A DNA stretch of 64,000 nucleotides, taken from contig CAJNDS010002193.1 in the NCBI GenBank assembly GCA_905221605.1, positions 507,301-571,300 on the forward strand, read 5' to 3'. The position numbers and the translations under genes are program-made. Shown in pieces: positions 1 through 10,009 of this stretch (positions within the stretch are counted from its first letter, which is position 1; the number at the start of each line of letters is the position of its first letter). A model generated the notes under the pieces. That model was not told the origin of the DNA and did not search any database. It saw nothing but the letters and a program-made list of their open reading frames with translations. Origin of the DNA: Symbiodinium natans (taxonomy: Eukaryota > Sar > Dinophyceae > Suessiales > Symbiodiniaceae).

Positions 1-46
1 GGGTTTAGGGTTTAGGGTTTAGGGTTTAGGGTTTAGGGTTTAGGGT
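1..46 (+). repeat. Telomere-like TTTAGGG array at window start
   Basis: About six TTTAGGG units. The G-rich strand reads away from the left edge, the opposite of what a left chromosome end would show on the + strand, so this is an interstitial array. Confidence 0.95.
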
Positions 47-53
47 AGCAGCT

Positions 54-297
54 GCACCTTGGAGACGAATTACGAGCTCCTGAAAGGGTTTATGGTTCAT
101 GTACCAAGGAAATTCTAGTAGTATGTGGTTCATATACCTCAAAAGGGATTGTACTAGTATATGGTTCATATACCTCAAACAGGAAAATTACAGTACCCTA
201 AGGCTCCAGGGGCCCTCCTACAGAGGGACTGGTGCCTCCTAGCAAGGGTTCTGGGGTTTTGAGGGCCCCAGGGAGCACTCCCTCTGGTCCCCCAAAG
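54..297 (+). mobile_element. Introner-like inverted-repeat element upstream of the first ankyrin exon
   Basis: The left end resembles CCTTGGAGACG (from 57). The right end CTGGTCCCCCAAAG stops at 297, directly before ankyrin codons. The interior repeats the family-1 core several times (GGTTCATATACC, TAGTAGTAT). It is followed by exon sequence starting GC, matching the GCACC at the left edge, which suggests a short target duplication. The exon on its left is too short or diverged to identify. Confidence 0.5.
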
Positions 298-1309
298 GCA
301 AGGACTTGGCAATCTTGGCCGGCGCCATGGCTCTGATGCGGGCATCCATCGGTGCCTTGTGGACGACATGAGCCCTAAAAAGGGTTTAGGGTTTAGGGTT
401 TAGGGCTAGGGTTTAGGGTTTAGGGTTTAGGGTTTAGGGTTTAGGGTTTAGGGTTTAGGGTTTAGGGTTTAGGGTTTAGGGTTTAGGGTTTAGGGTTTGG
501 GGCTAGGGTTTAGGGTTCATGGTTCATATACCTTAATAGGAGTTGTAGTAGTATAGGGTATAGGACCCCCAATTTTAGGGTTCCTTTGGTACCGAAGGTG
601 GGCATGTCGAAGTGGCGCGCCTATTGCTGGAGGCTGGCGCCAACAAGGATCCTTGGAGACCAAATGAACCCTAACTAATCCCTAAACCCTAAACCCTAAA
701 CCCTAAACCCAAAGGGTCCATGTACTGATAGGAGATACTCGGGCCTTAGAAGGGTTCCTAAATAACAGCTCTAGGGCCTAAGTATCTGCTATATGGTCAC
801 ATGGACCCTTAGGGTATTTGTTCGTCATATACCCTGTATTACTAGAAACCCTAGTTTTGTATATGATCCAGAAAACCTTTTAGGGTTCATTTATGTTCAT
901 TCTATACTACTAGAATTCCTATTAAGGTATATGAACCAGAAAACCCTTTTAGGGTTCATTTACGTTCATTTCGTCCCCAAGGATTGGGCCAATGGCAGGG
1001 GAGTTACGTCTCTTATGCAGGCAGCTCTCCGAGACCAGGTGGAAGTCGTGCGTTTGCTGTTAGACGCCGGCGCTGACACGCACGTAGCCAAGAACAACGG
1101 CGACACAGCTCTGACACTGGCCTCCAGGTACCTAGGCTTTTGGGATTTTTGGTGTTCTCCTTTTTGGGAGGGTCTATAAGGGAACCTACATATAGATATC
1201 TTTCGAAGGGTTTGACAAGCCCAGGTTTGGCCACGCTGAGATTGTGCGCTTGCTGCTGAAAGATGATGTGTCCAACGCGAGCACCGGCAAGCGCCGCAAG
1301 CTCCCCTAG
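298..1309 (+). CDS. UBL-ANK family locus A, 5'-incomplete ankyrin-repeat protein (4 exons)
   Basis: I do not see the N-terminal UBL part, so the start is missing (off window or lost). Visible exons are 298-351, 598-647, 982-1127 and 1225-1309. Frame is kept across all joins, giving about 110 codons. The first exon reads KDLAILAGAMALMRASI; the second has the ankyrin signature GHVEVARLLLEAGANKD; the third carries GVTSLMQAA and NNGDTALTLAS. The C-terminus is STGKRRKLP then TAG, a variant of the family basic tail. Introns are GT-AG (352-597), GA-AG (648-981) and GT-AG (1128-1224). Ankyrin repeats are protein-binding modules; the partner is unknown. The first two introns are introner-type elements interrupting ankyrin codons. 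Expression is unknown, and the locus could be a 5'-truncated pseudogene. Confidence 0.7.
352..597 (+). mobile_element. Introner forming intron 1 of locus A, carrying a TTTAGGG array
   Basis: The left end GCCTTGTGGACGACATGAGC and right end TTTAGGGTTCCTTTGGTACC are family-1 termini. GGT/GGT flanks serve as donor and acceptor (ATCG|GT and GAAG|GT). The interior holds about 16 TTTAGGG units (381-498). Confidence 0.75.
648..981 (+). mobile_element. Introner forming intron 2 of locus A, with a nested second element
   Basis: The flanks are AAG|GATC and CCAAG|GATT, so the donor is GA. The left terminus is CCTTGGAGACCAAATGAACC and the right terminus ends in CGTCCCCAAG. Inside are CCCTAAA units (about 680-708), an independent inverted-repeat element (713-812) and repeated family-1 cores (820-960). 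Confidence 0.75.
713..812. mobile_element. Family-4 short inverted-repeat element (AGGGTCCATGTAC)
   Basis: The left end AGGGTCCATGTACTGATA pairs with the right end TGGTCACATGGACCCTT. It is about 100 bp, non-coding and nested inside an introner. A second, better preserved copy lies at 32624-32733. Confidence 0.75.
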
Positions 1310-2093
1310 CTCCTGCATTGACTGGGGACCACATGACAACCCTCAAAGGGTTCTGGTCCTATACCCTAAACCCTAAACCCTAAACCCTAAACCCGAAACC
1401 CCCAACCCCCAACCCCCTAACCCCAAACCCCAAACCCCAAACCCTAAACCCTAAACCCTAAACCCTAAACTCTAAACCCTAAACCCTAAACCCAATGCTA
1501 GCTATAGTAGATTATACTAGTATAGGGTACTTGACCCCAATGTTAGGTTTCCCTTGGTGGCTGCAGGCCAGGTCCCTGGTGCTTCAAAGAAGCGGCGTGC
1601 GATCCCATAAAGCCGGGTTTAGGGTTTAGGGTTTAGGGTTTCGTATAAACTACGTATCCACATCGTTTTGAACAGGACGCCACTAGTCCCACAGTATTGC
1701 AACACCTAAAACCCCTATCCTCAGCCTGAAGCAGCAGATTTGTCACCTTTAAGGCATGGACCCGATGCCCACGGCAAACCCTGACTGGGTGTCATACACC
1801 CTCTATGCTACTCGTCAATTCCCTCTAACGTATGTGGGGTTTACGAAAATAGAGGAGCCCCAAGATACACCCCCACATAGTAGGATCCCCTTATAAGAAG
1901 GAGCCCAATGAACCCCCATATGAGCCCTGAGCCCTAACCCTCAGCCCTAAACCCTAAATTCCTTTTAGGGTTCATGTCGTCCCCAAAGGAAGGCCCCCCT
2001 AAACCCTAAACCCTAAACCCTAAACCCTAAACCCTAAACCCTAAACCCTGAAACCTAAACCCAAAAAGCCCAGAAGCTCCAGCTTTGATCCAG
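1310..2093. repeat. Region after locus A: CCCTAAA arrays and element relics
   Basis: This stretch holds C-rich arrays at about 1363-1490 and 1999-2050, a family-1-like left end at 1320 with a degraded right end near 1558, and another right end (TTTAGGGTTCATGTCGTCCCC) near 1966-1986. Unique DNA at 1640-1930 contains a gene-free segment with TTTACGAAAATAGAGGAGCC, echoed at 62170. No gene was recognised. Confidence 0.7.
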
Positions 2094-2141
2094 GCAGCGG
2101 CGAAGCAGCAAGAGCTGGCGACATCGCTGGACTCCGCGAAG
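2094..2141 (+). CDS. Coiled-coil micro-exon (AAAKQQELATSLDSAK)
   Basis: A 48-nt, phase 0-0 exon between CAG (2091-2093) and AAG|GC donor. This is the first member seen of the AAAK exon type, here in its Q-rich variant with TSLDSAK. It may belong to one long coiled-coil protein together with the other micro-exons listed below. Confidence 0.6.
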
Positions 2142-3601
2142 GCGGCGCCATGAGACCCTACACCTTCGAAGCCCTAAACCCTAAACCCTAAGCCCTAAAC
2201 CCTAAACCCTAAACCCTAAGCCCTAAGCCCTAAGCCCTAACCCTTAGCCCTTAGCCCTTAGCCCTTAAGCCCTAAGCCCTAAGCCCTAAGCCCCACCACC
2301 CGCCCAAACAAAGGAACTGTGGCGTTTTGCTATGGTGGCTTGTGCATGGAAAAATCGCCCTGTTTGAAAGGCCACCTCCAGAAAGACAATGTACTGAAAG
2401 TGCTTTTTGGGAGAGATTTCTCGCAGTTCTAGTCAAGGAATAGCGGTTTATGGTTTAGGGTTTGGGGCTGAAAGTAGGCAGTTAGATAAACCCTAAACCC
2501 CAAACCCCAAACCCCAAACCCTAAACCCTAAACCCTAAACCCTAAACCCTAAACCCTAAACCCTAAACCCTAAACCCTAAACCCTAAACCCTAAACGCGC
2601 TTTTGGAGGTATTACTTGTGTGCTTGGGGAGTTTTGGTGTTCTGGCGGGCCCTGTAGGCGCATGAGAGACCAAGGCCAAGTGCATCTTCAGGGTTTAGGG
2701 TTTAGGGTTTAGGGTTTAGGGTTTGGGGTTTCGGGTTTAGGGTTTGGGGGTTTGGGGGTTTCGGGTTTAGGGGTTTGGGGGTTTAGGGCTGAGGTCAAGC
2801 AAGTAAAGCTGCTGAGGCTTGCTTGTTGAGAGCTTTTTCTTCCTAATGTTAGGGTCACATGAATAGGCCCTCAAAAGAAATCTGTTTTGCGTGCGGGGAA
2901 GCAAAGGGGGGGGGTGGAAATTCACCGGGTCTGGGGGTCTGGGGGTCTGGCGGTCTGGGGGTCTGGCGGTCCGGGGGTCTGGGGGTCTGGGTGGGTTCTG
3001 CCGTCAAGAAGGGTCTGCTTTTGGGCTTGTTTTCAAGGGTTCTGCCTCCTCTGTGCAGCTGCTTTTGCTCTGGCCACGTGTGCTCTGCTGCAATAGGCCC
3101 CAGTGAACTTTTTGACTCCTGGCCAGCCGATTTTTATCATTGTCGCCCCATTACATTTTTCCACCCGACCCCCTTATATAGATCATTTCAGACATGTGAG
3201 CACAGACAATTCTCCTCATGGAAAGTAGTCTGGACGGGGATCCCCGGACCGGCCGAACATCATATTACCACCCCATTTATAAAACCCTAAAAAATTCCTA
3301 AACCCTAAACCTAAATGCGACGATATCATTCAGTGCGCCGCAGGACTCGGCTGTTTAGGATTTTGGGTTTAGGGTTTAGGGCTTAGGGTTTAGGGGTTAG
3401 GGCTTAGGGAGTTCTGCTTAGGTTCACGCAAAGCATTTCGCATATGCTTGATCTTTCTGATCCGGGCATCTTACAAATGAGCTCTATATCAACAGATATG
3501 TATATATATATATATATATATACATATGCATATAATACACCTTCCTGTTTGTTTAAACGGTATGGGGTATTCAGGGTTTGGGTCTGTGGGGTTTCGGGAA
3601 G
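2142..3601. repeat. Telomere-like arrays and a GTCTGGGG minisatellite
   Basis: Contents are CCCTAAA/CCCTAAG arrays (about 2169-2290 and 2488-2595), TTTAGGG variants with TTTGGGG and TTTCGGG (2692-2785), and an 8-bp GTCTGGGG/GTCTGGCG minisatellite (about 2926-2994). There is unique DNA at 3000-3300, a G-array at 3364-3410 and an AT microsatellite near 3500-3525. The short ORFs over the minisatellite are repeat translations. Confidence 0.7.
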
Positions 3602-3649
3602 GCGTCTGCTGCGGAGACGGAGAAGCAATTGGCGGCGCAACAAGAGCAG
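3602..3649 (+). CDS. Coiled-coil micro-exon (ASAAETEKQLAAQQEQ)
   Basis: 48 nt, phase 0-0; acceptor GGAAG, donor CAG|GCGGGG. First of three ASAAE-type exons, which alternate here with the Q-rich AAAK type. Confidence 0.6.
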
Positions 3650-4347
3650 GCGGGGTTTGCACAGCAGCCCTCTAAACCCTGTAAACGCTATCAACCCTAT
3701 GAACCCTACAAGTTGGGATGTTCCCCTTAAGCTAGCAGTCCTTAGTGGGGATACTCATCATGGGTACTATAATCCCTATTAAGGACTGCTAGTACCAGGA
3801 AGGAGCATCCCAACCTCTAAACCCTGTAAACCCTATAAGCCCTATGAACCCGCAATGCTCTATAAAGCTCTAAACCCGCTTCTCCCCCTTTCAACCCTAA
3901 ACCCCAAACCTCCTCCACCTCGTATCCCCAAGACCCTAATCTAAACAGGGGTAGGTTTGAACATGTTTGTCTTTTTGTACCTCTAATCCCCTTTAAGAGT
4001 CCTTACAACGCCTTAAAGAAATGAGGACCTCCATAGACCCACCCTGGTCTAAACCGAACAACCCCAACCCTGGTCCGACCTCCCGCCTCCCTGAACTCAA
4101 CCTCCGAAACGAATCCTTCGAAACCAGTCATCCTAGAAGGGCAGTTGTTGTTGTTGTTGTCTTGTTTTTTTTTTTTTTGGGGGGGGGGGGGGCGGCAGTT
4201 TTGGGGAGCTTACAAACCCTAAACCCTAAACCCTAAACCCTAAACCCTAAACCCTAAACCCTAAACCCTAAACCCTAAACCCTAAACCCTAAACCCCGGG
4301 GGGAGCTTTGGCACCTAAACCATGAAGCCCCCCAAGCCCAGCACCAG
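3650..4347. repeat. Intronic stretch: family-3 element, GTT/T/G tracts, CCCTAAA array
   Basis: Holds the family-3 element at 3712-3814, CCCTAAAC-rich degenerate sequence (3830-3915), a composite GTT-polyT-polyG run (4141-4191) and about 12 CCCTAAA units (4213-4296). No gene recognised. Confidence 0.7.
3712..3814. mobile_element. Family-3 short inverted-repeat element (GGGATGTTCCCC / GGAGCATCCCAAC)
   Basis: The ends GTTGGGATGTTCCCC and GGAGCATCCCAAC are inverted. Inner arms AGCAGTCCTTA and TAAGGACTGCT also pair. About 103 bp, non-coding. Other copies are at 11367, 14638, 38246 and 60614. Confidence 0.8.
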
Positions 4348-4395
4348 GCAGCAGCGAAGCAGGAAGAGCTCAACGCCTCGCTGGACTCCGCGAAG
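4348..4395 (+). CDS. Coiled-coil micro-exon (AAAKQEELNASLDSAK)
   Basis: 48 nt, phase 0-0; acceptor ACCAG, donor AAG|GCAAAG. Preceded at about 50 nt by a CCCTAAA array and followed by G-rich heptamers. Confidence 0.65.
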
Positions 4396-4769
4396 GCAAA
4401 GCCACGAGAGTTTAGGGCCTTTAGGGGATTTGGGGTGGGGTTTAGGGTTTATGTTTCAAGTACCCTAATACGAACTAATTATAGTATTAAGGAGGGTATT
4501 TATGACCCCAAATTAAGTGAACTATAGTACAGTAGTATATAGGGTGTAGATGACCCCCAACTTCTTTCAGTCCTTAAGGTTGCTTCGACAACTTGGAGGG
4601 GCCAGCTAGTCCTGTAGCATCTGCAAAAGAAGTCTGGGACCACCAAGCTTGCTTGCTGCCTTCGAGACCCTAAACCCTAAACCCTAAACCTTAAACCCTA
4701 AACCCTAAACCCTAAACCCGAAGTTGCCCTAAACCCTGATCCCTAACCCCTATAGATTCTAAATGCGAG
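4396..4769. repeat. Intron with degenerate introner cores and CCCTAAA array
   Basis: G-rich heptamers at 4410-4460, two decayed family-1 cores (4465-4600, with TAGTATATAGGGTGTAGATG) and CCCTAAA units at 4668-4720. Confidence 0.6.
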
Positions 4770-4817
4770 GCATCTGCTGCAGAGCTGGAGAAGCAGTTGG
4801 CGACACAGCAGGAGCAG
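4770..4817 (+). CDS. Coiled-coil micro-exon (ASAAELEKQLATQQEQ)
   Basis: 48 nt, phase 0-0; acceptor GCGAG, donor CAG|GCAGGG. It ends only 137 nt before the start codon of UBL-ANK locus B on the same strand, so B lies in the following intron if the micro-exons form one gene. Confidence 0.65.
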
Positions 4818-4954
4818 GCAGGGCTTCGGACACCCGGAGTGTGGGGCTTCGGGTTCAGGAATTTGGGCCTTTGAGACATGTGCGGGGTCTCCCTTTATGC
4901 AGCTAGATCTCACGCCATCGCAGCAGCTGCTCGAGTGCTCCATCTTCCTCCGGG

Positions 4955-7144
4955 ATGTTGCGCGTAGCAAAGCTGTCAGGGGAGGAGGTGGCGAGCATAG
5001 AGGTCGAGGAGGTGAGCGACGTGAGGTCTTTGAAGCAGCGCTTGAGCCAGCTCCACGGCCTGCCCCCGCGCTTCCGGCAGCGGCTCCTTCTGAACGGCCG
5101 TCAGCTGGAAGATGCAGCAGAGCTGGACTCCCCCACGGACCTGCAGCTGGTGCTGCTGCCCTTCGCCGAAGTGTCGCAAAGAGAGGTGGACGAGTTCAGA
5201 GACGCCGCCCGACGGGGCTCCGTGTCTGAGGCTGAAATTCTCATTTCCAGGGAGAGACGACTAAAGCCCTGTGGCCCCGTAAGGCGCATACCGTTTAAGC
5301 GGCTTGAATCGAGCCTACACGACAACCCCTCAGATGCCTTGAAGGCCCCTTTAACTCTTGAACCCCTCTACCAGTACATAGGGTAGATGACCCCAAGTTT
5401 AGGGTTCATTCCCCTACAAGGGCTTTGACTCATATACCTTAATAAGAGCTCCAGTAGTACATAGGGTAGATGACCCCTATTTCAGAGTTCATTCCCCTCA
5501 GGTGGAGACGATGCTCCAGCTCCCCCAAAACCCGAATTTGGTGGACTGGTATGGAAGGACTGCTCTGGTCCAGGCGTCTACCTCGGGCTACACTGAAGTT
5601 CCTGGGGACCATACATGAGCCCTAAAAGGGTTTAGGGTTTAGGGTTCATCTGACCGTATCATGGGAATGATAGTAGGAAAGGGTACATGACCTTAAGTTT
5701 GGGGTTCATCTGGTCCTCAAGGTTGTCGCTTTGCTGCTGGAGGCTGGCGCCGACAAGGATCTGTGTGACGGCCATGGCTATCCCGCTTTGCCCGCGGCCT
5801 CTGAGGAGGGCCACGTCGATGTCGTGCGCTTGTTACTGGAGGCCGGCGCTGACAAGGACTTGCGAGACTTCGACGGCGATACGGCTCTGGTGTGTGCTTC
5901 TCGACGTGGGTTTGTCGAAGTAGCACGCTTGCTCCTAGATGCGGGCGCAGACATGCAGTTGGCCGGCCAGGATGGCTATACAGCCTTGATGCGAGCATCG
6001 GAATGTGGTAATGTCGAGGCTGTGCGCTTGTTGTTAGAGGCCGGCGCCAGCATGGACGTAGCAGACCGCCAAGGTTATACGGCTCTGATGCATGCCTCTG
6101 AGGAGGGCCACCTCGAAGTCGTGCGCTTGCTGCTGCGGGCTGGGGCCGGCAAGGACTTGGCGGACAAGGGCGGTGACACGGCCCTCATGTCCTCATCTCT
6201 AAGAGGACATGTCGAAGTGGCACGCTTGCTGGTAGAGGCGGGCGCTGACCCGGACTTGGTGAACAAACAGGGCACGACGGCTCTGATGTGGGCGTCTCAC
6301 AAAGGCCACGTCGAGGTCGTGCGCTTTCTCTCGCAGGCGGGGGCCAACAAGGACCTGTCCCTTGGAGACCAAATGAACCCTCAAATTGGGGTCAATACCC
6401 TAAATACTACTATAATATACTACTATGCTATACTACTATAATATTCTACTATAATTCCTATTCGGCGCCAGCAAGGACTGCGCTGACAAAGACGGCACGA
6501 CAGCTTTGTTGGTTGCATCTAGTTTTGGCCATGTGGACATCGCGCGCTTTCTGCTGGAAGCCGGCGCCAGCAAGGACTTGGCAGACAAGGGCGGTGAAAC
6601 AGCTCTAATGCGGTCCTCTGCAGGCGGCCATGTGGAAGTTGCACGCTTGCTGGTGGAGGCCGGCGCCGACAAGGACTTGGTCAACAGAAACGGGTCCACA
6701 GCCCTCACGCTGTCGGCTCGCGATGGCCGTGGTGAGGTCGTGAGTTTGCTCTTGGCGGCCGGCGCAAGCAAGGACTTGGTGGACAAGTTCGGAGATACAG
6801 CTCTGATGGAGGCATCTAAGCATGGCCACGTCGAAGTAGTTCGCTTGCTGGTAGAGGCCGGTGCGCTAAAGGACTTGGCCAACAACATTGGGCTTACGGC
6901 TCTTATGCAGGCAGCTTGCCGAGGCCATCTTGAAGTCGTGCGTTTGCTGGTGGAGGCCGGGGCCAGGAAGGACTTGGCAGACAAGAAAGGTGATACCGCT
7001 CTGACCATGGCCACCTGGTACTGCCAGAAAGCTTTCACGCTACAACCGCTGCAATCTAGGGACGTCGATGCTGAGATGGTGCGCTTGCTGGCGGATGCCG
7101 ATGGCTCGAGCGTTTACACCGGCAAGTGCCGGAGGCTCTCCTAG
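4955..7144 (+). CDS. UBL-ANK locus B: ubiquitin-like domain plus 13 ankyrin repeats
   Basis: A four-exon model (4955-5230, 5502-5597, 5722-6351, 6476-7144) has lengths 276, 96, 630 and 669, all multiples of three, giving 556 residues without a stop. Residues 1-75 form a beta-grasp UBL: MLRVAKLSGEE, then GLPPRFRQRLLLNGRQLED, matching the ubiquitin GIPPDQQRLIFAGKQLED region. There is no C-terminal GG, so it is not a conjugated ubiquitin. Exon 2 starts VETMLQLPQNPNL. About 13 repeats of the form GDTALMxASxxGHVEVVRLLLEAGADKDLA follow. The tail is TGKCRRLS. Introns are GC-AG, GT-AG and GA-AG; the last two are introner-derived. ATG 4955 is chosen over ATG 4897, which is out of the UBL frame. The likely role is protein binding, possibly linked to ubiquitin; the substrate is unknown. 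Confidence 0.85.
5231..5501 (+). other. Intron 1 of locus B (GC-AG) made of decayed introner cores
   Basis: The donor GAG|GCTGAA is at the same codon as in loci C, E, F and G (G has CAG|GC). The interior contains two similar 75-bp cores (GTACATAGGGTAGATGACCC, TTTAGGGTTCATTCCCCT), relics of family 1. Confidence 0.75.
5598..5721 (+). mobile_element. Introner forming intron 2 of locus B (GT-AG)
   Basis: The flanks GAA|GTTCC and TCAAG|GTTGTC share GTT, which supplies donor and acceptor context. The left end CCTGGGGACCATACATGAGC pairs with the right end GGTTCATCTGGTCCTCAAG. 124 nt. The splice restores T-E-V-V-A-L-L-L. Confidence 0.85.
6352..6475 (+). mobile_element. Introner forming intron 3 of locus B (GA-AG), right end eroded
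   Basis: The flanks are CAACAAG|GACCTG and CAGCAAG|GACTGC, a direct repeat AAGGAC used as donor and acceptor. The left end CCTTGGAGACCAAATGAACC is intact. The usual right end is replaced by a (TACTATA) stretch and ankyrin-like codons. Splicing restores NKDCADKDGTTALL in frame. Confidence 0.75.
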
Positions 7145-8121
7145 CTCCCTAAACCCTAAGCCCTAAACCCTAAACCCGAAACTCCTTCATTCCATCTGGT
7201 GGCCGCAGCTCAAGGCAAAGAAGCGAACAAGAACAACCACGACCTCATACCCAAGCCTTAACTTGGAGGTCTGCGGTTTAGGGTTTAGGGTTTAGGGTTT
7301 AGGGTTTAGGGTTTAGGGTTTAGGGTTTAGGGTGTAGCGTTGCCTGGGATCGATTCGGGAACGACTCGATGGCCACAGCAAATCCCCCTAGCAATGGCAG
7401 CAGATAGCCCCAAAACATGATCAAGCACACGCTTTGCCATTAGAGCTTTGAGACTCAGAGGCACTTCCCAATGACGCCGAACAAAGATCCCACTTGGGGA
7501 ACCCCCCCCCCCCCCCCCGCCGCGGCCCCCCTCACTATACACTACAGCAGAAGAGCCTTGCAACCTAAGTGTTGGGTACCTGTGTCCACCGCACACGGCC
7601 CCAGAAGCTTGCTCATCCGCTCGCTGCAGCCCTAAACCCTAAACCCCTAGCCGGTCCGTTTTTATGAGGGCATCCTATTCATCTCTAGCTGGAAGCTATG
7701 TGGAGGGGGCCGAGTAAAGAGGAACCCTCCCCTTCCTGGCCCGAAAGCACAGTTTAGGGTTTAGGGTTTGTAAGGGTTTCGGGAGATACCTGGAGCGTTG
7801 CATCGTGTGGCCCCCAGCGTAGGTCGCTGTGTCCGAATAGTTTGTAGGAACACCGCCCTAAACCCTAAGCCGAAGGTACTCGTACCTTGATTCGGATTCA
7901 AGGCCCTCATGTTCCTATTGTAAGGTGTCCAAACAAGGGGCAGAAAGGGCCCGTCCTGAACCCTAAACCCTAAACCCTAAACCCTAAACCCTAAACCCTA
8001 AACCCTAAACCCTAAACCCTAAACCCTAAACCCTAAACCCTAAACCCTAAACCCGCGAGGTCTCATCCTTAAGGGGCATTGCGCCGCCTCGGCCCATGAA
8101 GCCCAAGCCCAGCAGACGCAG
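7145..8121. repeat. Intron/intergenic stretch with arrays and poly-C
   Basis: CCCTAAA (7150-7180), TTTAGGG x8 (7273-7332), poly-C of about 18 (7500-7517), unique sequence 7560-7960, then about 13 CCCTAAA units (7960-8053) just upstream of the next micro-exon. Confidence 0.75.
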
Positions 8122-8169
8122 GCAGCTGCGCAGCAGCAAGAGCTCACCACGTCGTTGGACTCCGCGAAG
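8122..8169 (+). CDS. Coiled-coil micro-exon (AAAQQQELTTSLDSAK)
   Basis: 48 nt, phase 0-0; acceptor GCAG, donor AAG|GCCAAG. Third Q-rich AAAK-type exon; the lysine at position 4 is replaced by glutamine. Confidence 0.65.
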
Positions 8170-9024
8170 GCCAAGCCACAAGAGCCCTCGGAGTTTCAGC
8201 ATTTAGGGTTTATGGGGATTTGGGTTAGGGTTTAGGGTTTAGGGTTAGGGGTTTAGGGTCAAGAGCCCTAGAACCACTTCACGAAACCACCACCACCCCA
8301 AATAGGGTTTAGGGGCTTAGGGGTATAGGGTTCATGGGTCCCGGGCTTAATTCCGCCCACCTCTCGCCAGGCTTTCCACCCTCAGAAGTAGGGAACCGCT
8401 GCCATTTTGTTCAGTGTTGAACCTTGAACCTGACACCTCAGTCACGAAGTAAGCAGCACTCAAGCACCCTTTGTATGACACCTCAGTCACGAATTAAGCA
8501 ACATCCCGGTTGGACCACTACACTGTAGTGGCCCAACCGCGCAGACACATGCCGATGCTACCTTGCTGTCTTGCGCGCTGCAGCCATCTCTAGAAGGGAG
8601 CATGCATTCTTGTGTGTGTGTGGGTGGGTGGGTGGGTGAGTGGGTGTGTGTGTGTGTGCGTTTGTTCTAGTACACATGATGAGGGAAAACTTCTCAGACA
8701 CTGGCAAAAATCTCGTAGCTCATGTGTTTGCATCACTTTGTTTTCTCAGCAATGTCTACTTAATGCTGCAGCAAGCAATTGGCGAACATGCAAGTTATTT
8801 TTGTTTTGCATACACTTGCACACACTTTCTGCGAAGTTTCCCAACGGCTGGTCGACTGCAACTCCACAATTGCAGCACGCACGTATAGCTTCGACAGCTT
8901 GAAGGGGCCAGCCCTGTAGGATTTGCAAAAGAAGTCTGGGACCAACAAGCTTGCTTGCTGCCTTCAATGCGAAATTGCCCTAAACCCTAAAGGCTAAACC
9001 CGAACCCTAAACCCTAAATGCGAG
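8170..9024. other. Intron: G-arrays, GT/GGGT microsatellite, unique DNA
   Basis: TTTAGGG variants at 8200-8265, a GACACCTCAGTCACGAA direct repeat (8429 and 8475), a TG/GGGT microsatellite (about 8612-8660), unique sequence to 8975, then CCCTAAA. Confidence 0.65.
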
Positions 9025-9072
9025 GCATCTGCTGCAGAGCTCGAGAAGCAGTTGGCGGCACAGCAGGAGCAG
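9025..9072 (+). CDS. Coiled-coil micro-exon (ASAAELEKQLAAQQEQ)
   Basis: 48 nt, phase 0-0; acceptor GCGAG, donor CAG|GCTACG. Nearly identical to the exon at 4770-4817. The intron sequence in front of both (ACCAAGCTTGCTTGCTGCCTTC versus ACAAGCTTGCTTGCTGCCTTCA) is also shared, showing a recent duplication. Confidence 0.7.
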
Positions 9073-9854
9073 GCTACGTCGGCTTGCAGCCATCGAACAT
9101 ATTCAGCATGGGGCTTATGTAATTTTAAGAACTGCATGCAGTAGGCCCTGGAGAGGATGGGCCCTGAGCTACGCCTTCTTGCCCTACATTCCAAAGCTGA
9201 ACCCTATCCCCCTAAACCCTAAACCCTAAACCCTAAACCCTAAACCGTTTGTCAAGTGTTCAGGGCTTTCGGGTTGAGTGTTGTTGCTCAGGGAGCTGCC
9301 CTCAAGAAAACCCTCGGACCCTTGGACCCTAAACCCTAAACCCTTCTATGCGTCATATGAACCCTACACCCTAAAGCCTACACCCTACACCCTAAACCCT
9401 AAACCCTAGACCTTAAGCCCGTTACGACACCCTAAAGCCCCAAAGCACCCTGCGGGGCATAGAGACCATTGTTGAACCTGGCGAAGCCCAAGCGCTGCAT
9501 GAAGTATCCCGAAGAGCTGGATTAGGGTTTAGGGTTTAGGGTCTAGGGTTTAGGGTTTAGGGTTTAGGGTTTAGGGCTTCGGGTTTAGGGTTTCGGGGGG
9601 GGGCTTGGGGACCAGGGTTTTGGGTTTGGGGGTAGGGTCCAGCCCTGAAGGCCTTTAAACCCTCAAGGGTCTATCTCGTCTAGGTATGCCCTTGGGACAT
9701 CTTTTTTGTTTTTTGGTTGTTTTCCCGTCTTGTTCAGGAATATTCTTAGGGGGCTTTAAGGGCCATCATTGTCTTCGGGTACTATTTGCTTAAGAACCCT
9801 AAAAAAATGGGAAAAAAAGTCATCCCTGTAGTACCCTTATAAGGAAGATGTTGT

Positions 9855-9901
<47 letters not shown>

Positions 9902-9961
9902 CTTCAGCAATTCGTAGGTTGTCTGCTGTGTTGAAGCCCCTTGTAACCCCGGACAAAACAG
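9073..9961. repeat. Intron with CCCTAAA/TTTAGGG arrays and a very long poly-G
   Basis: CCCTAAA at 9213-9245 and 9326-9420, TTTAGGG at 9522-9590, poly-T followed by about 35 G (9851-9899). Nothing gene-like. Confidence 0.75.
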
Positions 9962-10009
9962 GCGGCGGCAAAGGAGCGAGACCTCGCTTCGTCCTTGCAG
10001 TCGGTCGAG
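9962..10009 (+). CDS. Coiled-coil micro-exon (AAAKERDLASSLQSVE)
   Basis: 48 nt, phase 0-0; acceptor ACAG, donor GAG|GCCGGC. This is the most divergent AAAK-type exon. A G-rich TTTAGGG array starts 9 nt after the donor. Confidence 0.6.

Noticed and set aside
2859-3290. ORF of 143 codons over the GTCTGGGG minisatellite
   Set aside because: The N-terminal Gly-rich part is the minisatellite, and the rest has no motif, splice context or paralogue.
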